DNA of 9,390 nt from Rhodopirellula sp. (GTDB lineage: Bacteria > Planctomycetota > Planctomycetia > Pirellulales > Pirellulaceae). The notes under the pieces are model-generated. The model ran no database searches, was not told where the DNA came from, and saw nothing but the letters and a program-made list of their open reading frames with translations. The stretch covers positions 187,078-196,467 of the forward strand of contig PAXU01000021.1 in assembly GCA_002714565.1 (NCBI GenBank). The letters run 5' to 3'. Shown here in pieces: positions 1 through 7,520 of the stretch (position 1 is the first letter of the stretch; each line of letters begins with the position of its first letter). The position numbers were made by a program, and so were the translations under genes.

Positions 1-30
1 ACTCAGTAACTGTTTATTAACAAAATGTTG

Positions 31-37
31 AAAGGGA
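31..37 (+). promoter_or_regulatory. Ribosome binding site deciding the oxidoreductase start
   Basis: AAAGGGA ends 5 nt before ATG 43. It lies inside the reading frame if the upstream ATG at 25 is used. Its position favours initiation at 43, which leaves a compact Tat signal peptide. Confidence 0.55.
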
Positions 38-42
38 ACATC

Positions 43-1500
43 ATGACACGTCGCACAAGACGTCAGTTCATGGAAGATTCCATGCTGGCCACAGCCATGG
101 CAGCTGCAGCAACGACTCCGATGGTTCATGCGGAGGAAACAAAACAAAGTGATAGCCCAAATGAGAAGCTTGGCGTAGCAGTCGTCGGCGTTCGAGGCCG
201 CGGTGGAAGCCACATCGGTGCTTTTGCGGGACGCAAGGATACAGAGATTCTGTATATCGTTGATGCTGACAGTGATGTTGGTCAACGACGCGCAAGTGAA
301 GTTGGCAAGCGTCAGGGTGGCCGAACACCACAGTTTGTTGAAGACATGCGCAGAGCATTCGAAGACGACCGTGTTGATATTGTCAGCATTGCAACGCCAA
401 ATCACTGGCATGCTCTGGCAGCCATCTGGGCGATCCAAGCAGGTAAAGACGTATATGTTGAAAAGCCAGTTAGCCACAACGTAAGCGAAGGCCGTCGTAT
501 TGTGGAAGCTGCCCGTAAGTATGGCAAAATTGTCCAAACAGGTACGCAGTCGAGATCCAATCCTGGAATGCGACAAACGATGGATGCGATTCACACTGGT
601 AAAATTGGTGACGTTTCGGTTGCTCGCGGTTTGTGCTACAAGCGTCGCGGCTCCATCGGAGCTCGCGGTAAGTATGACGTTCCGGGTAACGTGAATTACG
701 ATTTATGGCTTGGTCCCGCACCAGATGTGGCTCTAAGTCGCCCGCAGTTCCACTATGACTGGCATTGGCAATGGGATTACGGTAATGGCGACCTGGGAAA
801 TCAGGGAATCCATCAAATGGATCTCGCACGCTGGGCGTTGCAGGAAGAAGGCCTTTCCGATTCATGTATTAGCTTTGGTGGCCGACTTGGTTACATCGAT
901 GCTGGTGATTCAGCCAATACCCAAGTGGTTGCTCATCGCTACGGTGACAAGGCATTGACTTTTGAAGTACGTGGCCTTGAAACAGCTCCCTACAAGGGTG
1001 CCAAGATTGGTGTCATCGTGGAAGGTAGTGACGGCTACGCGGTCATTCCGACTTACAACAGCGGCACTATTTTCGACAAGGACGGAAACCAGGTTAAGAG
1101 CTTCAGTGGCGGTGCAGATCACTTTGATAATTTCATCAAGGCTGTGCGAAGTCGCAAGATTGAAGATCTCACAGCAGATATTGAAGAAGGGCACTTGTCG
1201 AGTGCACTTTGCCATCTAGGTAATATCTCATACCGTCTTGGCCAGGTTGTTGCACCGAACGAAGTTCTTGAGATTATGAAGGACTTTGATTCGGCGGATG
1301 ACATGGTCGACACATTCCAGCGAACGATGAATCATGCGAAAGGGCAGAAAGTGAATTTCGAGGAAACACCATTTACGATTGGTGTGCCAATTGAAATCAA
1401 CACTGCTGATGAAACGATCGTCGGAAATGCCAAGGCTAACGAAATGCTAACCCGTGAATACAGAAAGCCATTTGTAGTTCCGGCAGCAGGCCAAGTCTAA
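43..1500 (+). CDS. Tat-exported Gfo/Idh/MocA-family oxidoreductase
   Basis: Predicted NAD(P)-dependent oxidoreductase of the Gfo/Idh/MocA family, 485 aa, probably acting on a sugar or cyclitol outside the cytoplasmic membrane. A twin-arginine signal is visible: RR at residues 3-4 and 6-7 (TRRQFM), an Ala-rich stretch at 15-24, and a likely cleavage after VHA at 28-30. The Rossmann region follows: GVAVVGVRGRGG at 44-55, the acidic strand end VDAD near 73-76, ATPNHWH at 118-123, and the family's EKP at 140-142. GNQGIHQMDLARW at 252-264 carries the usual catalytic-region histidine. I chose ATG 43 over the in-frame ATG at 25 because AAAGGGA at 31-37 sits 5 nt before ATG 43, and that start puts the arginines at the extreme N-terminus. 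Planctomycetes carry many exported paralogues of this family, so the substrate cannot be assigned. The gene ends before a strong terminator and seems to be its own unit, or the last gene of one. Confidence 0.9.
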   Translation: MTRRTRRQFMEDSMLATAMAAAATTPMVHAEETKQSDSPNEKLGVAVVGVRGRGGSHIGAFAGRKDTEILYIVDADSDVGQRRASEVGKRQGGRTPQFVEDMRRAFEDDRVDIVSIATPNHWHALAAIWAIQAGKDVYVEKPVSHNVSEGRRIVEAARKYGKIVQTGTQSRSNPGMRQTMDAIHTGKIGDVSVARGLCYKRRGSIGARGKYDVPGNVNYDLWLGPAPDVALSRPQFHYDWHWQWDYGNGDLGNQGIHQMDLARWALQEEGLSDSCISFGGRLGYIDAGDSANTQVVAHRYGDKALTFEVRGLETAPYKGAKIGVIVEGSDGYAVIPTYNSGTIFDKDGNQVKSFSGGADHFDNFIKAVRSRKIEDLTADIEEGHLSSALCHLGNISYRLGQVVAPNEVLEIMKDFDSADDMVDTFQRTMNHAKGQKVNFEETPFTIGVPIEINTADETIVGNAKANEMLTREYRKPFVVPAAGQV

Positions 1501-1530
1501 AGTCGAATATCAGATTTTCGAAAAACGAAT

Positions 1531-1570
1531 GGGCGTCGACTGACTCAGCGTCAGTTGACGCCCTTTTTTT
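1531..1570 (+). terminator. Rho-independent terminator after the oxidoreductase gene
   Basis: The left arm is 1531-1544 (GGGCGTCGACTGAC) and the right arm is 1550-1563 (GTCAGTTGACGCCC). They pair over 14 positions with a single G-U wobble around a 5-nt loop. Seven T residues follow at 1564-1570. The structure starts 30 bp after the oxidoreductase stop codon and separates that gene from the downstream pseudouridine synthase. Confidence 0.93.
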
Positions 1571-1608
1571 ATCCACCTGGTCATTATTTAAAAACCTAGC
1601 AGCCTGAT

Positions 1609-2325
1609 ATGAACACCCTGGTGCCGGAGGGATTTGAGATTTTGCTGGAAGATGGGCCGGTGATGTACGTGCACAAGCCTGGTGGATTGGCGACGCAGGC
1701 CCCGCCCAACGTCGATAGTTTGGAGGTGCGTATCAAGCGACATATCAAGGTGCGTGAGAACAAACCGGGGAATGTTTACTTGGCAGTCCCTCACAGGCTG
1801 GATCGACCTGTGTCAGGTGTAATGGTGTTTGCCAAACATGTAAGAGCCGCGAAGCGAATAAGCCGGCAGTTTGAAAATCGGCTGGTTCAGAAAACTTACT
1901 GGGCCTGCGTTTCGGGTTTGGTTGAGGAAGACAGCGGTACATGGGTGGACTATTTGCGTAAGATCCCTGGTAAAGCCAAGAGTGAAGTCGTCAGCGTCGA
2001 GCATTCTGAGGGGAAAAAGGCAGTGTTGCACTTTGAAGTCATGAAACGCTCGGCCGGAAAGACTTGGCTCCAGATTCAACTTGAAACCGGTCGCACTCAT
2101 CAGATTCGCCTGCAATTGAGCTCACGGTCCTTTCCAATTCTTGGTGACCGTTTATATGGAAGTGACGAACCATTTGGCCCGGTTACTGAAGATGAGCGTG
2201 CACAATGGATCGCACTGCATGCACGTTGCATATCGCTGCGGCACCCGATGCATGACGAAGTGCAGAGGGTGGAGGCGGCATTGCCGATTTACTGGCACAC
2301 CGCTGGTATACACCACGACGCCTGA
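1609..2325 (+). CDS. RluA-family RNA pseudouridine synthase
   Basis: Converts specific uridines of rRNA or tRNA to pseudouridine in the cytoplasm; the target site cannot be read from sequence. The protein is 238 aa and consists of the catalytic domain only, with no N-terminal S4 RNA-binding domain, so it is shorter than RluC or RluD. Visible family motifs are EDGPVMYVHKPGGLATQAPP at 14-33, the catalytic motif HRLDRPVSG at 62-70 with Asp65 as the expected nucleophile, VQKTYWA at 93-99, GRTHQIR at 161-167, and PILGDRLYGS at 176-185. There is no clear Shine-Dalgarno before ATG 1609. The conserved domain begins near residue 8, so a start at GTG 1621 would cut close to it and ATG 1609 is preferred. 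The gene is flanked by a terminator upstream and a promoter-bearing gap downstream, so it looks monocistronic, although I found no convincing promoter for it. Confidence 0.92.
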   Translation: MNTLVPEGFEILLEDGPVMYVHKPGGLATQAPPNVDSLEVRIKRHIKVRENKPGNVYLAVPHRLDRPVSGVMVFAKHVRAAKRISRQFENRLVQKTYWACVSGLVEEDSGTWVDYLRKIPGKAKSEVVSVEHSEGKKAVLHFEVMKRSAGKTWLQIQLETGRTHQIRLQLSSRSFPILGDRLYGSDEPFGPVTEDERAQWIALHARCISLRHPMHDEVQRVEAALPIYWHTAGIHHDA

Positions 2326-2365
2326 CTGCTGACCAGAGATCGCTGCCTTGATAGCCCGGATACCC

Positions 2366-2394
2366 CTAACATCCGTTTAGCAGCTACCTATAAT
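2366..2394 (+). promoter_or_regulatory. Candidate sigma70-type promoter for the mqnA cluster
   Basis: A consensus -10 box TATAAT lies at 2389-2394. CTAACA at 2366-2371 matches the -35 consensus TTGACA at four of six positions, with a 17-nt spacer. Transcription would start near 2400 and give a leader of about 40 nt before the mqnA ATG at 2442. The site lies in the only sizeable gap (2326-2441) upstream of the five-gene cluster. It rests on consensus matching alone, and planctomycete promoters are not well defined. Confidence 0.5.
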
Positions 2395-2441
2395 CGAGTA
2401 ATCATCATCCAAGTGATTCAATATCGCGTTATCCAACGAGC

Positions 2442-3233
2442 ATGACACTCTCATCAATTCCTCTTAGAATCGGAGCTGTATCTTATCTGAACACCAAACC
2501 GTTGGTGTATGGATTGAAACAGCGATTGCCTGATGCCGAGATTTCTTATGATCTACCGAGTCGGCTTGCAGACGATTTGGCTGCCAGCAACTTAGATATC
2601 GCATTGATTCCCACGGTGGAATATTTCGCAGATCCGGGTTATGAAATCATTTCGGATGCGTGTATTGCATGTCGAGGGCCTGTACTGAGCGTTTCTTTGC
2701 TGAGTCGCGTGCCAATGAATGAAATTACATCGTTGGCCTTGGATGAAGGATCGCGCACAAGTATTGCCTTGGTCCAGGTACTCCTGAACGTTCATCACAA
2801 TATCGTTCCGAAATTATCTTCGCTACCGATAGGGGCATCAGCTCGAGATGTTGATGCGGATGCCGTGCTGGTGATTGGTGACCGTGCGATGACAGAACTG
2901 GAAAACGACTTTTCTTTTCATTGGGACCTTGGTGAACAATGGTGCCAATGGAGCGATACATCTTTTGTATTTGCGATGTGGACTGCCCGTGCTAATGCTC
3001 GGTTTGATGTAGGTGTAGTGTCACAAGCATTTGAAGAGGCAAGGAACGAAGGACTAGACAATCTCCCTAAGATTGCGGAGCAGGAGGCCGGAACACTTGG
3101 TTTATCCAGTAGTCAGTGCCTTAGCTACCTGAGAGACAACTTGTATTTCTTTCTAGGTGACAGGGAACGGTCCGGCTTGAAACTATTTCGCGAGCACGCA
3201 ACCTCTATGGGGTTGGTTGGCAATCCTGTTTGA
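2442..3233 (+). CDS. mqnA: Chorismate dehydratase MqnA
   Basis: First step of the futalosine pathway to menaquinone: dehydrates chorismate to 3-[(1-carboxyvinyl)oxy]benzoate in the cytoplasm. The 263-aa protein has the type-2 periplasmic-binding-protein-like fold typical of MqnA and MqnD, and its length is normal for MqnA. Recognisable family blocks are IGAVSYLNTKPL at 10-21, DIALIPTVEY at 52-61, GPVLSVSLLSR at 79-89, LDEGSRTSIAL at 100-110, IGDRAM at 145-150, and the DLGEQW...FVFAMW block at about 162-180. The SYLNTKPL start and the SRTS block point to MqnA rather than MqnD. Only a weak purine stretch (ACGAG) precedes ATG 2442, but the first conserved block starts at residue 10, so this start fits. 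It heads the cluster, 15 bp before mqnC, and a candidate promoter lies upstream. Confidence 0.93.
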   Translation: MTLSSIPLRIGAVSYLNTKPLVYGLKQRLPDAEISYDLPSRLADDLAASNLDIALIPTVEYFADPGYEIISDACIACRGPVLSVSLLSRVPMNEITSLALDEGSRTSIALVQVLLNVHHNIVPKLSSLPIGASARDVDADAVLVIGDRAMTELENDFSFHWDLGEQWCQWSDTSFVFAMWTARANARFDVGVVSQAFEEARNEGLDNLPKIAEQEAGTLGLSSSQCLSYLRDNLYFFLGDRERSGLKLFREHATSMGLVGNPV

Positions 3234-3248
3234 ACGAGAATATGCGAT

Positions 3249-4397
3249 ATGAACTCGATCACTCACATACTTGAAAAATCGGTTGCGGGAGAAAGGCTGA
3301 CCTTTGATGAAGGTTTGGCGCTTTTGCAGTCGCATGACTTAGTCGCAATTGGAAAAGCAGCAAATGCTGTGACGACTCGGCTACATCCAGAGCCATACAG
3401 AACATATAACATCGATCGAAATATCAATTACACGAACATCTGCACAGCAGTTTGTGATTTTTGTGCATTTTATCGTGGGCCTAAAGAAGAAGGTGGTTGG
3501 GTTCTTCCGCGTGAAGAGTTGCTCAAGAAAGTCGAAGAGACCGTTGCACTTGGTGGTGACCAGATTTTGATGCAAGGTGGACTACACCATGAGTACAAGT
3601 TGGAATGGTACGAAGAATTACTTCAGGATATTCGCAGCAGATTTCCAACGGTAAACCTGCATGCATTTAGCCCACCGGAGTTGTTTCATTTCACGAAGCT
3701 AAATGGGCTAAGCATCAAAGACGTTCTTCAGCGATTAAAGGCAGCTGGACTTGGAAGCATTCCTGGTGGCGGTGCAGAGATACTTGTGGATCGCGTGCGT
3801 GATGAAATGACTCGCGGCAAAGTGTCAACGGATGACTGGCTGGAAGTGATGCGAGTTTGGCATGAAATGGGTGGCCATTCCAGTGCGACGATGATGTTTG
3901 GCCACATCGAAACGCTCGAAGAACGCATTGAACATCTTGAACGACTTCGGCAGGTTCAGGACGAGACGGGTGGATTTACGGCATTTATCTGTTGGACATT
4001 TCAGCCGGACAACACGCGCATGGAGCACGTATCACCGTCAGGGTCGTATGAATACCTCAAGACTCAGGCAGTGGCTCGATTATATCTGGACAACATTCCA
4101 AGCATCCAGTCAAGCTGGGTTACTCAGGGACTCAAAATCGGACAACTTGCCATGCTCTACGGCGCCAATGACATGGGTAGCCTGATGATCGAAGAGAATG
4201 TCGTCGCAGAAGCAGGGACCGTGCATTACCTAACACTCGATGAAATCCGTGATGCGATCGTGGAAATCGGATTTGAGCCGAGACAGCGCAATGTCCATTA
4301 CGAGTTGATGGATCCTGAACACGAAAAGATGGCCGTGGAAGCCAATCGTAAATGGCTCGCCGATCGCCAAGTGAAAAATGTCTATGAGCTTGTCTAA
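3249..4397 (+). CDS. mqnC: Cyclic dehypoxanthinyl futalosine synthase MqnC (radical SAM)
   Basis: Radical SAM enzyme of the futalosine menaquinone pathway; it cyclises dehypoxanthine futalosine to cyclic dehypoxanthinyl futalosine. The protein is 382 aa, the usual size. The [4Fe-4S] motif CxxxCxxC is C65, C69 and C72, followed by AFYR. Other MqnC landmarks are GERLTFDEGLALL at 14-26, the DRNINYTN segment at 56-63, ILMQGGLHH at 106-114, IPGGGAEILVDRVR at 171-184, and NIPSIQSSWVTQG at 282-294. GANDMGSLMIEENVV follows at 305-319. Its paralogue MqnE shares the radical SAM core, but the IPGGGAEIL and SSWVTQG blocks match MqnC better. The gene starts 15 bp after the mqnA stop, with only a weak GAGA purine tract as ribosome site, so translation may depend partly on mqnA. 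Confidence 0.92.
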   Translation: MNSITHILEKSVAGERLTFDEGLALLQSHDLVAIGKAANAVTTRLHPEPYRTYNIDRNINYTNICTAVCDFCAFYRGPKEEGGWVLPREELLKKVEETVALGGDQILMQGGLHHEYKLEWYEELLQDIRSRFPTVNLHAFSPPELFHFTKLNGLSIKDVLQRLKAAGLGSIPGGGAEILVDRVRDEMTRGKVSTDDWLEVMRVWHEMGGHSSATMMFGHIETLEERIEHLERLRQVQDETGGFTAFICWTFQPDNTRMEHVSPSGSYEYLKTQAVARLYLDNIPSIQSSWVTQGLKIGQLAMLYGANDMGSLMIEENVVAEAGTVHYLTLDEIRDAIVEIGFEPRQRNVHYELMDPEHEKMAVEANRKWLADRQVKNVYELV

Positions 4398-4435
4398 CGT
4401 GAGCTGGATGATTCCTGTTTGAGAGGAAAGTGGAG

Positions 4436-5218
4436 ATGATCGTTGTTCGTGATTTGACGAAGGTCTATCCCGATTTGCAGCAGGGAGAGATACAGGCGGT
4501 CAAGGGGCTGAGCTTTCAGGCTGAGCCGGGCGAAGTGTATGGTTTGCTTGGTCCCAATGGTGCAGGCAAGACCACTGTGCTGCGAATCATCTCGACCATG
4601 TTAAAGCCGACTGGTGGACAGGTGACTGTAAATGGTTTTGATGTTGTTGAGCAGTCGTACGATGTTAGGCGCAATATCGGATTTGTTTCCAATAACACCG
4701 GTGGCTATGACCGAATGACAGCGGTTGAAATGGTGGAGTTCTTTGGCCGCTTATATGGACTCAGTGAAGAACGCCTGCAGGAACGAATTGAAATTGTCTT
4801 TGATCAATTACAAATGAATGGATTCCGTGAACGTCTTGGTGGAAAAATGTCGACCGGGATGGGGCAAAAAGTTTCGATTGCCAGAGCCATTATCCATGAT
4901 CCGCCGGTATTGGTATTTGATGAAGCAACGGTCGGATTAGATGTGCTCGTTGCCCGTTCTTTAATTGAGACGATTGGCGAATTTCAGGATCAAGGCAAAT
5001 GTATCATCTTCTCTACCCACCACATGCGAGAGGTGGAACGACTGTGTGAACGTGTCGCCATAATGTACGAAGGAGCCATGTTGGCCGAAGGCAATGTTAA
5101 AGAGCTTAGTGAGATACATGCACAGGATGACCTTGAAGATTTGTTCTTTGACTTGATTTCAAATTATGACCGAAAGAAAGAGTCGCAAGCTATCTCTACT
5201 GAGGAGATGGATGCATGA
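4436..5218 (+). CDS. NatA-type ABC transporter ATP-binding protein
   Basis: Nucleotide-binding subunit of an ABC-2 type exporter, resembling the NatA ATPase of the NatAB sodium efflux pump. It should hydrolyse ATP at the inner face of the membrane and drive the permease encoded next. The 260-aa product has Walker A GPNGAGKTT at 39-47, the signature STGMGQ at 139-144 in its NatA-like form instead of LSGGQ, Walker B VLVFDEA at 158-164 with Glu163 as catalytic base, the D-loop GLD at 167-169, and the H-loop His195 in STHH. The Q-loop region near 83-90 reads FVSNNTGG with no glutamine. ATG 4436 is preferred to the in-frame GTG 4430 because AGGA at 4424-4427 is 8 nt from the ATG but only 2 nt from the GTG. 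The gene follows mqnC by 38 bp and overlaps the permease gene by 4 bp. The transported substrate is unknown. Confidence 0.9.
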   Translation: MIVVRDLTKVYPDLQQGEIQAVKGLSFQAEPGEVYGLLGPNGAGKTTVLRIISTMLKPTGGQVTVNGFDVVEQSYDVRRNIGFVSNNTGGYDRMTAVEMVEFFGRLYGLSEERLQERIEIVFDQLQMNGFRERLGGKMSTGMGQKVSIARAIIHDPPVLVFDEATVGLDVLVARSLIETIGEFQDQGKCIIFSTHHMREVERLCERVAIMYEGAMLAEGNVKELSEIHAQDDLEDLFFDLISNYDRKKESQAISTEEMDA

Positions 5219-7515
5219 ACTGGTCAAATGTGAAGCTAGTATGCCACCGTGAATTAAGAGATCAGTGGCGTGATCGTCGAACGATGTTTACGACGCTTGT
5301 TTTGCCCTTAATCACTTATCCCATCATGGGATTAATCATGGTTCAGGTGGCCCAATTCGTAAGTGAACACTCGTCTAAAGTTGATGTTTATGGCGCTCAC
5401 TATCTTGAAGGGCACAATCCAGCTTTACTCGACGGCGAGAGAAACTCGGAGATTAGTTTTGCAGATTCGCTTAGTGAAGCAGACCCGCGGACGGAACATA
5501 AAATTAAGTTGCTCGAGATTAAAAGGACGCTTGTTTCTCAGGATGAATGGACTCTCGAAGGGGTTAAAGAAGATGCGATTCGAAAGATTGAAGCAAAGGA
5601 AATTGATGCGGCACTTGTGATCCCGCCAAGGCTAGGTGAGTATCTGAATCGACTGGTAAACGAGGCGGAGTATTTGGGAGAAGTGGCCGACCCAACGGTG
5701 GCACCACTTGGTGAAGAGGTAATCTCGCCGTATGTGATTTCAAATTCTGTAACCGATCGATCAAGGCTCGCCGGTGAACGTCTTGAAGATATTCTGTATA
5801 CCTGGCACGGAATGCTCGTTGATACCTACTTTGAAACAGGGCAAATTCCAAAACAGCTTGCCGACCCGTTCCAGATAGATCAGATCGACATTGCTCCTGC
5901 GGAAAGTAAGTCCGCCGCGTTCTGGGCACGTATCATCCCCTTCATGTTGCTCATGTGGACACTCACCGGTGCCTTTTACCCTGCGATTGACTTGTGTGCC
6001 GGTGAGAAAGAACGCGGTACGCTGGAAACATTATTGGTGGGGGCAGCAAGTCGGCTGGAAATCGTCGGAGGAAAACTACTGACCGTTATGGTCTTTAGCA
6101 TGTTGATCTCGATATTCAATATCATCAGCATTTGGCTTACCAGTTCATTCGTAGCATCCAAAATTCCGCTCGGCGATGACTTCGGTGGTATTCCATTGAT
6201 GGCTATGGTTTGGGCCACCGCGATCGTCATTCCGCTTGCTGCCTTGTTCAGTGCGTTGTCGCTAACCGCCGCGACATTCGCCCGCAGTACCAAAGAGGGG
6301 CAGTATTATCTCATGCCACTGATCTTCTTATGCATGCCATTGATGATGGTCAGCATGATGCCCAATATCGAGTTGGACTTAGGCAATGCGATGGTCCCTG
6401 TTTGCGGCGCAGCATTGCTGCTACGAGAGTTAGTTCAAGGCAACATGGATACTGCATTACGATATGCCGTACCAGTGATTGGTGTGACACTGTTCTGTTG
6501 TTACCTCTCGATTCGATGGGCGACAGCCCAATTCAATAATGAGTCAGTGCTGTTCCGGGAAAGTGAGAAATGGAATTTTCAGTTGTGGATCAAGCACATA
6601 TATCGATATCGAAAGCCGCTTCCTACCGCTGCCGCCGCCGTTGGATTCGGAGTTCTCTTGCTGTCGATAAGGTTTGCCGTGATGTTTGCGGGCGGAATGC
6701 CCGAGCAATGGTCGTCATTTGCTTCCAAGCAATCCATAACGATGATTCTGACAATTGGATTACCACCCATACTTTTTGCTTTTTGGCTAAGTCGCGATTG
6801 GCGGCAGACTCTGAAGCTGAATCTACCCTGTAGCAATCGCCTATCGCTGCTGTTGCTTGCTGCCTTGATTCCACTCTTGTTACAACCACTGATGATTTAT
6901 TTACAGATGTTCATTCAGTGGCTGTATCCGGTCAATGCGGTGAGTGGTACGGGGTTGGAACAAATTGCCGCCATGATTGAACAAGCCCCTCTGTGGAGTG
7001 TGCTCTTTGTAATTGCAGTCTTACCCGCCGTTTGCGAAGAGCTCGCCTTTAGAGGATTTATGTTGTCCGGCTTGCAGACTGAATCCAAGCCGTGGTCCTC
7101 AATTTTTATTACCGCGGCGTTTTTTGGATTAGCCCATGGGATGCTGCAACAGTCCTTGAATGCTTTTCTTGTGGGAATCCTGATAGGTTATCTCGTCGTG
7201 AGGACCAACAGTCTTTGGATTGGCGTCGTCTACCATTTTGTGCACAACGGGTTTACCGTCGTACTTAGCGAAGTTGGCACACCTACCGGTGACGGCGGTG
7301 TTTCTTTTGCAGACTCACCCCTAGGTTTCTTGTTCGAATCGAGTGGTGAATCGGGAGAAGTGTACAAGCCCGTTGTCAGCGTTGTTGCAAGTCTCTTAGC
7401 CATTCTCTGCGTTTGGTTGTTTCATATGCTTAGCGTTGCGAAAGATAAGCCCGAACAACTGGTGCTTGATTCTGCTCTCGAAGGACGCAACAGGCATGAA
7501 GGGCATGGCGAGTAA
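5215..7515 (+). CDS. ABC-2 permease fused to CPBP intramembrane protease
   Basis: A two-part membrane protein of 766 aa. The N-terminal part resembles NatB/ABC-2 permeases: a cytoplasmic start, one membrane segment near 24-47, a large soluble loop at about 50-232 (presumably extracytoplasmic), and then hydrophobic segments from about 239 to 440, with the coupling-type sequence CAGEKERGTLETLL just after the second membrane segment. The C-terminal part, from about 480, is a CPBP (CAAX protease/bacteriocin-processing) domain with all three signature elements: EExxxR at 608-613 (EELAFR), FxxxH at 637-641 (FGLAH), and HxxxN at 674-678 (HFVHN). It is therefore predicted to be catalytically intact. 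The frame is continuous, so this is a true fusion. The start ATG overlaps the ATPase stop (ATGA), and GAGGAG at 5201-5206 serves as ribosome site, indicating translational coupling. Permease/CPBP fusions of this kind are known in Planctomycetes. The substrate and protease target are unknown. Confidence 0.9.
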   Translation: MNWSNVKLVCHRELRDQWRDRRTMFTTLVLPLITYPIMGLIMVQVAQFVSEHSSKVDVYGAHYLEGHNPALLDGERNSEISFADSLSEADPRTEHKIKLLEIKRTLVSQDEWTLEGVKEDAIRKIEAKEIDAALVIPPRLGEYLNRLVNEAEYLGEVADPTVAPLGEEVISPYVISNSVTDRSRLAGERLEDILYTWHGMLVDTYFETGQIPKQLADPFQIDQIDIAPAESKSAAFWARIIPFMLLMWTLTGAFYPAIDLCAGEKERGTLETLLVGAASRLEIVGGKLLTVMVFSMLISIFNIISIWLTSSFVASKIPLGDDFGGIPLMAMVWATAIVIPLAALFSALSLTAATFARSTKEGQYYLMPLIFLCMPLMMVSMMPNIELDLGNAMVPVCGAALLLRELVQGNMDTALRYAVPVIGVTLFCCYLSIRWATAQFNNESVLFRESEKWNFQLWIKHIYRYRKPLPTAAAAVGFGVLLLSIRFAVMFAGGMPEQWSSFASKQSITMILTIGLPPILFAFWLSRDWRQTLKLNLPCSNRLSLLLLAALIPLLLQPLMIYLQMFIQWLYPVNAVSGTGLEQIAAMIEQAPLWSVLFVIAVLPAVCEELAFRGFMLSGLQTESKPWSSIFITAAFFGLAHGMLQQSLNAFLVGILIGYLVVRTNSLWIGVVYHFVHNGFTVVLSEVGTPTGDGGVSFADSPLGFLFESSGESGEVYKPVVSVVASLLAILCVWLFHMLSVAKDKPEQLVLDSALEGRNRHEGHGE

Positions 7516-7520
7516 TACCC

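Noticed and set aside
25..42. Upstream ATG at 25 as start of the oxidoreductase
   Set aside because: It has no ribosome site of its own, and AAAGGGA lies directly before ATG 43. The longer form would place six extra residues before the Tat motif.
1571..1608. Promoter for the pseudouridine synthase gene
   Set aside because: TTGACG at 1555-1560 lies inside the terminator stem, and no -10-like box occurs at the right distance. The AT-rich stretch near 1582-1592 alone is not enough.
2326..2441. Riboswitch or other structured leader before mqnA
   Set aside because: I saw no long complementary arms or known conserved leader motif. The predicted leader of about 40 nt is also short for a riboswitch.
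5564..5929. 121-aa minus-strand open frame inside the permease gene
   Set aside because: It lies fully within a well-supported gene and shows no recognisable domain or signal peptide.
5215..7515. Permease and CPBP protease as two genes joined by a sequencing error
   Set aside because: The frame is uninterrupted over 766 codons, the linker region is ordinary membrane-protein sequence, and this domain order is a known fusion.
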